Below, piece by piece: positions 25,262 through 32,674 of a stretch of DNA of 36,609 nucleotides. The notes under the pieces are model-generated. The model did not search any database. It saw only the letters and a program-made list of their open reading frames with translations, and was not told the origin of the DNA. Position numbers and translations under genes: made by a program. The number at the start of each line of letters is the position of its first letter. The stretch's first letter is position 1. Source of the DNA: an uncultured Eubacteriales bacterium (GTDB taxonomy: Bacteria; Bacillota; Clostridia; Oscillospirales; Oscillospiraceae); NCBI GenBank assembly GCA_900545805.1, contig URAL01000012.1:1-36609 (forward strand). Direction: 5' to 3'.

Positions 25262-25274
25262 GAGATGATAGAAT
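25246..25274 (+). promoter_or_regulatory. SigA-type promoter of thyA
   Basis: TTGCAT (25246-25251), 17-base spacer, TAGAAT (25269-25274). The -10 overlaps the first in-frame ATG of the thyA frame, supporting the downstream start at 25303. Confidence 0.7.
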
Positions 25275-25302
25275 GAGAAAAGTTTCGAATAAGAGGTGCG
25301 AT

Positions 25303-26133
25303 ATGAGCAGAGCTGACGAGATATTTATAGCCAATTGCAAGGATATACTGGCAAACGGCGTGTGGGACACGGAGCTTGAGGTGCGCCCCCGCTGGGCCGA
25401 CGGCGCTCCGGCGCACACGGTCAAGAAGTTCGGTATCGTAAACCGGTATGACCTCTCCGAGGAATTTCCGATATTGACGATACGCAGAACGTTCTGGAAA
25501 TCGGCCATTGATGAGCTTTTGTGGATATGGCAGGCAAAGAGCAACAACGTAAATGAGCTGCGTACACGCGTTTGGGATGCGTGGGCGGACGAGACCGGCT
25601 CCATCGGCAAGGCCTACGGCTATCAGCTCGGCGTTAAAAACCACTATCCCGAGGGCGATATGGATCAGGTCGATAAGGTCATATGGGATTTAAAGCACAA
25701 CCCGGCCTCGCGCCGCATAATGACAAATATCTATAACCACGCCGAGCTCAGCGAAATGGCACTGTATCCCTGCGCGTACTCTATGACCTTTAACGTCAGC
25801 GGCGATACTCTCAACGCCATACTCAATCAGCGCTCGCAGGACATGCTTGCGGCAAACAACTGGAACGTAGTGCAGTATGCCGTGCTCACGCATATGTTTG
25901 CGCAGATCGCGGGGCTCAAGGCGGGCGAACTCGTGCATGTAATTGCCGATGCGCATATCTATGACCGCCATGTTCCGGCCATAGAGGAGATCATCGCAAA
26001 TCCGCCCAAGGCCGCGCCGAGGTTTGTTATAGACCCCACGGTGGACGATTTTTATAAGTTTACGCGAGACAGCTTTAAGGTCGAAAACTACGAGTATTCC
26101 GAGTTCAAGACCAAGATCCCCGTCGCTGTCTGA
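25303..26133 (+). CDS. thyA: Thymidylate synthase (phage phi3T / B. subtilis ThyA subtype)
   Basis: 276 residues. Methylates dUMP to dTMP using methylenetetrahydrofolate. The catalytic cysteine is Cys157 in LYPCAYS. The usual PCH is PCA here, close to the PCVYE of phage phi3T and B. subtilis ThyA, and the whole protein follows that subtype (IKELLWIWQ-like IDELLWIWQAKSN, AYGYQLG, RRIMTNIYN, NVVQYAVLTHM, HIYDRH). ATG 25303 follows AGAGGTG; ATG 25273 lies in the -10 box and is rejected. Operon with the reductase that recycles its folate product. Confidence 0.96.
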   Translation: MSRADEIFIANCKDILANGVWDTELEVRPRWADGAPAHTVKKFGIVNRYDLSEEFPILTIRRTFWKSAIDELLWIWQAKSNNVNELRTRVWDAWADETGSIGKAYGYQLGVKNHYPEGDMDQVDKVIWDLKHNPASRRIMTNIYNHAELSEMALYPCAYSMTFNVSGDTLNAILNQRSQDMLAANNWNVVQYAVLTHMFAQIAGLKAGELVHVIADAHIYDRHVPAIEEIIANPPKAAPRFVIDPTVDDFYKFTRDSFKVENYEYSEFKTKIPVAV

Positions 26134-26144
26134 AAGGAAAAGCC

Positions 26145-26624
26145 ATGGACGCAATAGTTGCAGTTTATTCCGACTGGGGCATAGGCGCCGGCGGTACGCA
26201 GCCGGTCGTTTTGAAGGCCGACAGGCAGCATTTTGTCGAGCTCACGCGCGGCAGAACCGTCATTGTCGGCAGGCGGACCCTTGCCGATTTCCCCGGCGGC
26301 AGGCCGCTCAGGGGGCGCAGAAATATAGTTTTGACACGCGGCGGCACGGCCATCGACGGCGCCGAGCTCGCACACAGCGCAGCCGAAGCTTACGAAATGT
26401 CCGGCGCGGACGCGATGGTGCTCGGCGGACAGAGCGTTTTCCGCGACATGATGCCGTATATCGACCGTATTTTCGTCACAAAAATAAATTGCCGCCCATG
26501 CTCGGACAGCTTTTTCGAAAACCTCGACGAGTCCTCCGACTGGCGCATCACAGACCAAAGCGAGGCGCTGCGCGAGGGAGATATTGAATACAGCTTCATT
26601 TGCTACGAAAGGATAGAGAGATGA
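26145..26624 (+). CDS. folA: Dihydrofolate reductase
   Basis: 159 residues. Regenerates tetrahydrofolate after the ThyA reaction. Motifs: IVAVYSDWGIG at the start, proton-donor Asp26 (KADRQHF), VIVGRRTLADFPGGRPLRGRRNIVLTR, and the LGGQSVFRDMM NADPH-binding segment. It begins 12 bases after thyA with AAAGGAAA and overlaps the following lipoprotein gene (ATGA). Confidence 0.95.
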   Translation: MDAIVAVYSDWGIGAGGTQPVVLKADRQHFVELTRGRTVIVGRRTLADFPGGRPLRGRRNIVLTRGGTAIDGAELAHSAAEAYEMSGADAMVLGGQSVFRDMMPYIDRIFVTKINCRPCSDSFFENLDESSDWRITDQSEALREGDIEYSFICYERIER

Positions 26625-27217
26625 AAAAAAGAACTGCTGCGGTTATGCTGCTCGTGCTGATGCTGCTTTCCGGCTGCGGAGAGGATACGCCGGCAGAGAC
26701 GCCGGCGCCCACGGGAACTATCCTCGCTCAGGGCGAGAGCTTTGTCGTAATGGAGGAACACAGCGGCGGCGTCACAAAGTACAGCTACACGATAAAGGAC
26801 AAGGCGGGCAAGGAGCTTGAGAGCGCCATCTGCGCAAAGCAGCCTCTCGTTGCCGCCATAAACGACGATCTTCTCGGCGTGCGGTTTTACGTCAACGATA
26901 AGACCTTCTGCCGCTATTACGATCTGAAAAACAGCCGCGTTTCCGAATCGTTCTTTAACGCCTTTTGGGATAACGGAAAGCTCGTCGCCTATCACGATTA
27001 TGATAACGGCCACCGTATGATGGTGCGCGACATGTTCAATGCAAACGGCTATTATTATGAGCAGAAGCTCGATGTTCAGGCGCTGTCTATAACCGTCACC
27101 GCCTGTGAGCAGAATGAGGAAACGGGTGAGCTCAATGTCACCTATACCTACGGCGATACGGGCACGGAGTATGAAATAACCCTTCCGACAAAGCCCGCCG
27201 AGACAGAGGCAGAGTAA
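26621..27217 (+). CDS. Lipoprotein of unknown function
   Basis: 198 residues. The signal MKKRTAAVMLLVLMLLSGCG has lipobox LSGC with Cys19. A Pro/Thr-rich linker follows, then a beta-rich domain with repeated KYSYTIKD- and YYDLKNS-type strands. No family recognised. It overlaps the end of folA by four bases (ATGA), so it is translationally coupled to the thyA-folA unit, although a functional link is not evident. Confidence 0.82.
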   Translation: MKKRTAAVMLLVLMLLSGCGEDTPAETPAPTGTILAQGESFVVMEEHSGGVTKYSYTIKDKAGKELESAICAKQPLVAAINDDLLGVRFYVNDKTFCRYYDLKNSRVSESFFNAFWDNGKLVAYHDYDNGHRMMVRDMFNANGYYYEQKLDVQALSITVTACEQNEETGELNVTYTYGDTGTEYEITLPTKPAETEAE

Positions 27218-27229
27218 TGGGAATAACAA

Positions 27230-27262
27230 AATGCAGCAGTCAAGTGACTGCTGCATTTTTTA
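27230..27262. terminator. Bidirectional terminator after the thyA operon
   Basis: Stem ATGCAGCAGTC / GACTGCTGCAT with a four-base loop and flanking A and T runs, between convergent genes. Confidence 0.88.
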
Positions 27263-27269
27263 GTCTTAT

Positions 27270-28439
27270 TTAAGCTTTGCTCTTGCTCTGCGCGGCGGTG
27301 TAGTCTGCGTAGGACTGGAAAACGAAGCCCTCGTCGGTGATGAACTGACTGAAGTCGATGCTGTCGTAAAGCTTGGTGTATTCTATCTTTGCACTGCTCG
27401 CCCAGTCGGCAATGTCCGAGTCGAACTCAACGGGTGCTGCGAGATAGGTCAGGGGAACGACCGACTGCTGATAGCCGTTGGAGTAGGATACAAGATCGGT
27501 GCCCTTCGTCGGCAGACGCATAATGACATGGTAGCCGAACTGCGATTCAACAACGTCTGAGACCTCGTATTCTTTAAGTGCGCGGCTCGCGTCGTCATAC
27601 TCTGTGACCATGCTGCCCTTTGTGAAGCAGTAGCCCTCGGGGAACTGCGCAAGGCCGGTGTCCTCGCTGTATTCATTCATGAGCTCCTTAAAGCGCGTCC
27701 AGCGCGCACTATCGTCAGTTATGGCCTTGAGCTCGGCGCACAGCTCCTCGGCCTTTGCCTTCTTTTCGGCCTTCTGCTCGTCGGAAAGCTCCTTAGATGT
27801 GGATTTTCCGTCTTCTCCGGTCACGGTCTCGCTGGTCAGGAACAGGATGTGCGCGGAGGTGATATAGTTGTTTTCCTTGGCATAGGCCTGTACCTTTTCT
27901 TCGCTGAGCTTGCTGCCCTTCTCGCCGTATAGCTCGGTGAAAAGGTCAGTGTACAGATAATTAAGGCGGCGGCGCTCTCTATAGCTGTCCTCGGTGTAGC
28001 CGTAGGTGGCGAAGAAGGCCTTGAGCTGAGTGTCGGCCTTGTCGTCGGAGGTAACATACTGCTCCTTTATGCTTTCGATCTGCTCGTCGATGCCGGACTC
28101 CTGCTCATCGGTGAGCGTAACGCCGAGCTCCTTGGCCTTCTGCTCGACCACGCGGTATCTTGCAACCTGCTGACCGGCGCGCTTGAGACACCAGTCGAGA
28201 TTCGTTGTCGTGTCGTCGAACATGAACTTGCCGTCCCAGTCGACGGTCGTTCCGGAATAGCTCTTATACAGATCCTCCAGCTCGCTGACTGCCTGGCTGA
28301 GTCCTGCCATATATTCGTCAAAGCCGACTGCCGTGCCGTTGACGGTCATCACGGTGTCCTCCTTGGCGTTGTTTGAGCAGCCCGCCGCACAGCAGCAGAG
28401 CATAACGAGAGCAAGTATCAGTGCGATAATTTTTTTCAT
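27270..28439 (-). CDS. PrsA/SurA-like lipoprotein with parvulin domain (peptidyl-prolyl isomerase)
   Basis: 389 residues from ATG 28439 (AGGAGT upstream). Lipoprotein signal MKKIIALILALVMLCCCAAG with lipobox AAGC and Cys21. A helical SurA-like chaperone region (about 30-195) contains VNG.AVGFDEY. The parvulin domain (about 200-315) is marked by ITSAHILFLT at its start and GYCFTKGSMV, VSDVVESQFGYHVI at its end. Such proteins assist folding of secreted proteins outside the membrane. The C-terminal 75 residues are unassigned. A 39-residue upstream extension of the frame is not supported. Confidence 0.88.
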   Translation of the reverse strand: MKKIIALILALVMLCCCAAGCSNNAKEDTVMTVNGTAVGFDEYMAGLSQAVSELEDLYKSYSGTTVDWDGKFMFDDTTTNLDWCLKRAGQQVARYRVVEQKAKELGVTLTDEQESGIDEQIESIKEQYVTSDDKADTQLKAFFATYGYTEDSYRERRRLNYLYTDLFTELYGEKGSKLSEEKVQAYAKENNYITSAHILFLTSETVTGEDGKSTSKELSDEQKAEKKAKAEELCAELKAITDDSARWTRFKELMNEYSEDTGLAQFPEGYCFTKGSMVTEYDDASRALKEYEVSDVVESQFGYHVIMRLPTKGTDLVSYSNGYQQSVVPLTYLAAPVEFDSDIADWASSAKIEYTKLYDSIDFSQFITDEGFVFQSYADYTAAQSKSKA

Positions 28440-28545
28440 AACGTAACTCCTGTTGTGTGAAATACCATAGCTGGCAGGTGTTTGACTCCCGTCAGCTATA
28501 CGATTATAACCGAAAAGCACTAAATAATCTACGCTTTTTTGTAAA

Positions 28546-29025
28546 CTAAAGAGCAATATCGCATATCTGGCAGCTTATATCGCCCTCGGGCGTGATCTCA
28601 AGCCTTGCCCAGGTTCGGTTCGGAAGCTTACCAGCCGTTCCGGGATTTATGACAAAAATGCCGCCGAGCTGCTCGAACAGCGCCCTGTGCGTATGCCCGA
28701 ACATGGCTATCTGTGCGCCGCAGCACTCGGCTGCATACAGCAGAACATCGAGCCTTCCGCCGCGCACGGCGTAGCGGTGGCCGTGGGTCAGAAATGCCTT
28801 GTACGGCCCCAGAGCTATGAGCTTGTAAGCCTCCTCGCCGTCATAGTATCCGTCGCAGTTGCCGGGAACGCAGCACACGGGGAGCAATGGGAATTTTTCG
28901 CGCAGAGCCTCCGCGTCGCGCATACCGTCACCGAGATGGATGATCTGGTCGGGCTTATATTCCGCGACGGCGTTTTCCATGCCGCGGGAAAAGCCGTGAG
29001 TGTCCGAAAAAACGGCGATCTTCAT
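28546..29025 (-). CDS. YfcE/MJ0936-type metallophosphoesterase
   Basis: 159 residues. The metal-binding motifs of calcineurin-like phosphodiesterases are in order: FSDTHG, HLGDGMRD, PGNCD, LTHGHRY and FGHTH, with PGTAG at the end. Proteins of this size hydrolyse phosphodiesters in vitro; the natural substrate is unknown. ATG 29025 follows AGGAGG. The much longer open frame upstream overlaps genes on the other strand and is a shadow. Confidence 0.92.
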   Translation of the reverse strand: MKIAVFSDTHGFSRGMENAVAEYKPDQIIHLGDGMRDAEALREKFPLLPVCCVPGNCDGYYDGEEAYKLIALGPYKAFLTHGHRYAVRGGRLDVLLYAAECCGAQIAMFGHTHRALFEQLGGIFVINPGTAGKLPNRTWARLEITPEGDISCQICDIAL

Positions 29026-29098
29026 AATCTGCCTCCTGTGAGAATAAAATTGTAAAGCTTTGACCGGCTCATGAATATAATGTGAGCGGGTGATAGTG

Positions 29099-29335
29099 AT
29101 GAAGGATCTTGAGAAGCTCGGCAGCGAGCTGAAAAAAAGCGGCAGGAGCGAGGCTCTCATAAAGCTGGCCGAATCGCCCGACGGCAAAGCGGTCGGCCGC
29201 CTTGTCGATCCGGAGACCGTGCAGAAAGCCGCAAAGGACGGAGATATGGCGGCTCTGCAGGACATACTGCGCGGCGTTCTCTCGACCGACGAGGGAAAGC
29301 GTCTTGCCGAGGATCTGCGCAAAGCAATGCAGTGA
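29099..29335 (+). CDS. Tiny helical protein 1 of a three-gene cluster, unknown function
   Basis: 78 residues, highly charged and helical (MKDLEKLGSELKK start; AALQDILRGVLSTDEGKRLA near the end), no signal or membrane segment. ATG 29099 lies behind GGTGAT. First of three closely packed genes (gaps of 10 and -14 bases) that together look like one unit. I know similar trios from Clostridia only as hypothetical proteins. Confidence 0.7.
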   Translation: MKDLEKLGSELKKSGRSEALIKLAESPDGKAVGRLVDPETVQKAAKDGDMAALQDILRGVLSTDEGKRLAEDLRKAMQ

Positions 29336-29345
29336 GGTGAGCCGG

Positions 29346-29687
29346 GTGAGCGATTTTGAGGATAAGCTGAATAAGCTGCTGAATGACCCGAAGGAGATGG
29401 AGCGGTTTGCAGGCTTTGCAAAATCGCTCATGTCCGGCGCGGAGAGCCCCAAGCGGGAGCAAAGCGCCGTGCCGGATATCGACCCGTCGATACTGAAAAA
29501 TTTAAGCGGCATCCTGTCGGGCAAGGGCAGTGACAGCCGCGACGCTAAGCTTCTTGAGGCGATGCGGCCGTTTCTGTCCGAAAGGCGGCGCGGAAAAATG
29601 GACAAAGCCATGAAGATCGCGCGCCTTGCGGATATAGCGGAGCTTGCCGCCGGGCAGCTCGGAGGCGACGACGATGGCGGCGTATAA
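29346..29687 (+). CDS. Small helical protein 2 of the cluster, unknown function
   Basis: 113 residues. GTG start behind GAGGTGA. Begins SDFEDKLNKLLNDPKEMERF, and the C-terminal part reads LLEAMRPFLSERRRGKMDKA followed by IARLADIAELA; both blocks recur in unnamed clostridial proteins. Helical, no membrane segment; the tail is Gly/Asp-rich. The last 14 bases overlap the next gene. Confidence 0.72.
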   Translation: MSDFEDKLNKLLNDPKEMERFAGFAKSLMSGAESPKREQSAVPDIDPSILKNLSGILSGKGSDSRDAKLLEAMRPFLSERRRGKMDKAMKIARLADIAELAAGQLGGDDDGGV

Positions 29688-29961
29688 TCTCTACCGCGGC
29701 AACGGCAGCCGCGCCGAACGCATCGATGATCGTCACCGCGGAGGGCAGCCTCAGAAGCCGCAGCCTCAGAAGCCGCAGCATCGCCCGCCGCCCGCGCCGA
29801 TGCCGCCTCTCGGCAAGCTGCCCATCCTGGGCGATCTGCCGAAAAAGCTCGGCGAGCTGGAGACCGAGGATCTGCTGCTTATCCTGATACTGTACCTGAT
29901 GTACCGTGAAAGCGGAGACAGGCAGCTGCTTATAATAATGGGCGCAATGTACCTGCTATAA
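29674..29961 (+). CDS. Small protein 3 of the cluster, Pro-rich with hydrophobic C-terminus
   Basis: 95 residues. Three parts are visible: a polar N-terminus (MAAYNLYRGNGSRAERIDDR), a Gln/Pro-rich linker at about 34-55 made of tandem QPQKP units (a 15-base DNA repeat) and PPPAP, and a C-terminal block LETEDLLLILILYLMYRE followed by LLIIMGAMYLL. The C-terminus is probably a helical hairpin in or on a membrane. ATG 29674 overlaps the preceding gene. Confidence 0.72.
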   Translation: MAAYNLYRGNGSRAERIDDRHRGGQPQKPQPQKPQHRPPPAPMPPLGKLPILGDLPKKLGELETEDLLLILILYLMYRESGDRQLLIIMGAMYLL

Positions 29962-29965
29962 TTTG

Positions 29966-30152
29966 TGACAGGTCTATTTCCGCTCATGCGGCGTTGAAGC
30001 CCTTGCGAATACACAAAGTATGCGCTTCGGGCTTTGCCTTGCCTGAGCGAAAATATCCTCTGTCATATGCGGACAGACGTATTCTGTTTGCGCGGCCTTG
30101 AAGCTTTTCCGAACAAAGCTTTAACGCCGCCTGAGTGGAAATAGATCTGCCA
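29966..30152. repeat. Intergenic repeat family 2, copy b (nested hairpins)
   Basis: Terminal inverted repeats of 35 bases (29966-30000 and 30118-30152) match at 30 positions and start TGRCAGRTCTATTTCC. Inside, GCGAATAC-ACAAA-GTATGCGC forms a hairpin, and CAGACGTATTCTG and GAAGC/GCTT dyads follow. ATACACAAAGTATGC and GAATACGTC also occur in the element at 9878. Lies four bases after a stop codon, between convergent genes. Confidence 0.8.
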
Positions 30153-30163
30153 TAAGCTTAAAG

Positions 30164-30200
30164 TAAAACCGCCGACTTATTATAAAGCCGACGGTTTTCT
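30164..30200 (-). terminator. Probable terminator of the AbrB-family gene
   Basis: Imperfect hairpin AAAACCGCCGACTT / AAGCCGACGGTTTT with T4 on the minus strand. Confidence 0.55.
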
Positions 30201-30217
30201 GTTTGCGCTTCTGCTGA

Positions 30218-30463
30218 TCAAAGCTTCTCCTTGAGCGTCTTGATGCATGCGGGGCAGACATTCTTGCCCTTGTAGCTTATGATGTTCTTGGTGCTTTCGC
30301 AGAAGATGCAGGAAGGATGATATTTGTGCAGGATGATATTATCACCCTCAACAAAGATCTCAAGAGCATCCTTTTCAGCGATGTCAAGAGTACGGCGCAG
30401 CTCAATGGGAAGAACTATGCGGCCGAGTTCATCGACTTTCCTTACTATACCTGTAGATTTCAT
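30218..30463 (-). CDS. AbrB-family transition-state regulator with C-terminal zinc-ribbon
   Basis: 81 residues. The N-terminal 50 (MKSTGIVRKVDELGRIVLPI, then ELRRTL.I.EKDALEIFV) is the AbrB swapped-hairpin DNA-binding domain, nearly identical to B. subtilis AbrB. The C-terminal part differs: it has two CxxC pairs (CIFC, CPAC) and is probably a small zinc ribbon, a form common in Clostridia. Expected to bind A/T-rich promoters as a dimer or tetramer. Own consensus promoter; ribosome site GGAGGG. Confidence 0.92.
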   Translation of the reverse strand: MKSTGIVRKVDELGRIVLPIELRRTLDIAEKDALEIFVEGDNIILHKYHPSCIFCESTKNIISYKGKNVCPACIKTLKEKL

Positions 30464-30512
30464 GTAGTTCCCTCCGTTTCAGAAATACTATATCACACAA
30501 AATACACCATTA

Positions 30513-30540
30513 ATTATAACAAAATTGGACATCCTGTCAA
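30513..30540 (-). promoter_or_regulatory. Consensus promoter of the AbrB-family gene
   Basis: Minus strand TTGACA (30540-30535), 16-base spacer and TATAAT (30518-30513), both hexamers perfect. The surrounding 30464-30670 is very A/T-rich, as expected for AbrB-type binding sites. Confidence 0.85.
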
Positions 30541-30673
30541 TAGAAATTTTCAGAAATTTTCGTTATTCACAAAAAATAAACAATTTCACAAAATCTACAC
30601 TGATTTGAACATATATTTGCACTCCATCAAATAAAATGTAGCAACAAGTGTTCAGAAACGAGAGGCTTCAAAT

Positions 30674-31249
30674 ATGCTTATGGGACTAATATGGACGGCG
30701 ATGATCGTCGTCTCCATACTTTTCGGCTGCCTTAACGGTTCGGCCGCGCAGGTACAGCAGGCGGCGCTGGACGGCGCGGCGGCTGCGATTGAGCTGTGCT
30801 TAGGGATAGGCGGCGCTGTCTGCCTGTGGTGCGCCGTGATGGAGCTTATGCGCACATCAGGTCTCGCCGATGCGCTGTCGCGGGCATTAAGGCCCGCCCT
30901 CAGGCGTCTGTTTCCCGAGAGCTCGAAGCATGAGAGCGTGATGCAGCCGCTGTCGGCAAACGTCAGCGCCAATCTTCTCGGCCTCGGCAACGCGGCAACT
31001 CCAATGGGTATACTTGCGGCACAGGAGATGGCACGCCTCGGTTCTCCGGGCGTGGCGTCAAACGAGCTGTGCAGGCTCGTTGTATTAAACACGGCCTCCA
31101 TTCAGCTTCTGCCTACGACTGTTGCCGCAATACGCGCCGCCGAGGGAGCTGCCGCTCCGCTTGACATTCTGCCGGCAGTGTGGATAAGCTCCGTCGCGTC
31201 CGTCGCCGTGGGGCTTTTGACGGCGAGGGCGATGGAGAAGCGGGCTTGA
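30674..31249 (+). CDS. spmA: Spore maturation protein A
   Basis: 191 residues, about five membrane segments, nucleoside-recognition (Gate) domain type. Motifs: WTAMIVVSI at the start, LSANVSANLLGLGNAATP.GI.A in the middle, and NELCRLVVLNTASIQLLPTT. In Bacillus, SpmA and SpmB are needed for proper spore core dehydration. The stop overlaps the spmB start (TTGA). No clear promoter was identified in the A/T-rich gap upstream. Confidence 0.94.
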   Translation: MLMGLIWTAMIVVSILFGCLNGSAAQVQQAALDGAAAAIELCLGIGGAVCLWCAVMELMRTSGLADALSRALRPALRRLFPESSKHESVMQPLSANVSANLLGLGNAATPMGILAAQEMARLGSPGVASNELCRLVVLNTASIQLLPTTVAAIRAAEGAAAPLDILPAVWISSVASVAVGLLTARAMEKRA

Positions 31250-31767
31250 GTATCCTCCTTGAGCTTGCCGTGCCGCTTATCCTCGCCGCTGTCGGCATAC
31301 ACGCGCTCGTGTCCGGTGCGGACGTTTTTCCGGCGCTCTGCCGTGGCGCGGCGCAGGGACTTACAACGCTCAAGGATATGCTGCCGACGCTAATCGTGCT
31401 GTTCCCGGCGGTGTACATGCTGCGTGCATCGGGTGCATTAGACGCGCTGTCGGCGCTCTTAGAGCCTGTTATGGCATATATCGGCGTTCCCCCGGAGACC
31501 GTGCCGCTCGCGCTCCTGCGTCCGGTAAGCGGCGGCGCTGCGACCGCCGTCGCAGCCGACATTATAAAAAGCTGCGGCGCGGACTCGCTTGCGGGGCGCA
31601 CGGCAGCCGTCATGATCGGCTCGAGCGAGACAACGTTTTACGTCATTGCCGTTTATTTCGGTGCGGCAAGGATCAAAAATACGCGCCACGCGATACCGGC
31701 GGCGCTGCTGGCCGATCTTGCGGTATTTATGCTGTCTGCGTGGAGCTGCCGTATACTTTGGGGATAA
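31246..31767 (+). CDS. spmB: Spore maturation protein B
   Basis: 173 residues, four to five membrane segments, Gate domain. Includes VPLILAAVGIHAL, the LIVLFPAVYMLRASGALDAL block, LRPVSGGAA and GSSETTFYVIAVYFGA, all typical of SpmB. The start is TTG 31246, sharing bases with the spmA TGA, with GGAGAAG upstream. The in-frame extension to 31180 lies inside spmA and is rejected. Confidence 0.93.
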   Translation: MSILLELAVPLILAAVGIHALVSGADVFPALCRGAAQGLTTLKDMLPTLIVLFPAVYMLRASGALDALSALLEPVMAYIGVPPETVPLALLRPVSGGAATAVAADIIKSCGADSLAGRTAAVMIGSSETTFYVIAVYFGAARIKNTRHAIPAALLADLAVFMLSAWSCRILWG

Positions 31768-31791
31768 TACGGGAAAGTGCGGGAAATAATA
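31762..31791 (+). promoter_or_regulatory. Candidate SigF-type promoter of sigG
   Basis: GGATA (31762-31766), 15 bases, GGAAATAATA (31782-31791). The -10 fits the forespore SigF form GGnnAnAHTR fully; the -35 has four of five bases. Transcription would begin near 31797, inside the hairpin that follows. Confidence 0.4.
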
Positions 31792-31816
31792 GCATCACTT
31801 AGGAGGGTGATGCTAT
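31789..31816 (+). promoter_or_regulatory. Hairpin around the sigG ribosome site and start codon
   Basis: AGCATCAC (31791-31798) pairs perfectly with GTGATGCT (31807-31814). The eight-base loop TTAGGAGG is the Shine-Dalgarno sequence. Two more pairs (31789-31790 with 31815-31816) take in the A and U of the AUG start codon, giving a 10-bp stem. Confidence 0.9.
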
Positions 31817-32591
31817 GCAGGGTAAAGTCGAGCTGTGCGGCGTGAACACATCCAAGCTGCCGCTTCTTAAAAACGCGGAAATGCGCGAGCTCATCGCGGC
31901 CGCGCAATCAGGAGACAGTGCCGCACGCGACAAGCTCATAAACGGCAATCTGCGCCTTGTTCTTTCGGTCATACAGAAATTTTCCGGGCGCGGCGAGAGC
32001 ATGGACGACCTGTTTCAGGTCGGCTGTATCGGTCTTATAAAAGCGATAGACTGCTTCGACCTCAGCCAGAATGTGCAGTTTTCAACCTACGGCGTGCCGA
32101 TGATATCGGGAGAGCTGCGGCGATTTCTGCGTGATCACGGTGCTGTTCGTGTGTCGCGCTCGATGCGCGATACGGCCTACCGCGTCCTTCAGGTCAAGGA
32201 GCGGCTCACCGCGGAGCTCGGACGTGAGCCGGATGTTGACGCCATAGCAAATGCGCTCGAAATAAAGCGCTCGGAGGTCGTGTTTGCGCTCGACTCGATA
32301 TGTGAGCCGCTGTCGCTGTACGAGCCTGTGTACAGCGACAGCGGAGAGAGCGTCTGCGTTATGGATCAGATCGGCGACACGAAAAACACAGATGAGCACT
32401 GGCTCGAGCAGATAGCCCTTGACGAGGCGGTCTCGCGTCTTTCCGAGCGCGAGAAGCGCATACTTTCGCTGCGCTTTTACATGGGCAAGACCCAAACCGA
32501 GGTCGCACGCGAGATCGGAATAAGTCAGGCGCAGGTCTCGCGCCTTGAGAAAAACGCGATAGGGAGGATCAAAAAAGAGCTCGGCTCATAA
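31815..32591 (+). CDS. sigG: RNA polymerase forespore sigma factor SigG
   Basis: 258 residues. Follows B. subtilis SigG throughout: KVELCGVNTSKLPLLKN at the N-terminus, the region 2 core NLRLVLSVIQKFSGRGE with DDLFQVGCIGLIKAID, FSTYGVPMI for -10 recognition, and region 4 ending KTQTEVAREIGISQAQVSRL. It directs late forespore genes such as spoVA and ssp. It sits 47 bases after spmB, not behind spoIIGA-sigE as usual. Translation may be limited by the hairpin over its ribosome site. Confidence 0.96.
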   Translation: MQGKVELCGVNTSKLPLLKNAEMRELIAAAQSGDSAARDKLINGNLRLVLSVIQKFSGRGESMDDLFQVGCIGLIKAIDCFDLSQNVQFSTYGVPMISGELRRFLRDHGAVRVSRSMRDTAYRVLQVKERLTAELGREPDVDAIANALEIKRSEVVFALDSICEPLSLYEPVYSDSGESVCVMDQIGDTKNTDEHWLEQIALDEAVSRLSEREKRILSLRFYMGKTQTEVAREIGISQAQVSRLEKNAIGRIKKELGS

Positions 32592-32639
32592 CTTCATAAA
32601 AAATTTAAAATTATTTGATAAAAAAATCGCAAATACCTC

Positions 32640-32668
32640 TTTACAAACCTCACGTGATGTGCTATTAT
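32640..32668 (+). promoter_or_regulatory. Orphan SigA-type promoter downstream of sigG
   Basis: TTTACA (32640-32645), 17-base spacer and TATTAT (32663-32668). No convincing gene follows on this strand for about 690 bases, but a strong terminator ends at 32830. Confidence 0.6.
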
Positions 32669-32674
32669 CACATC

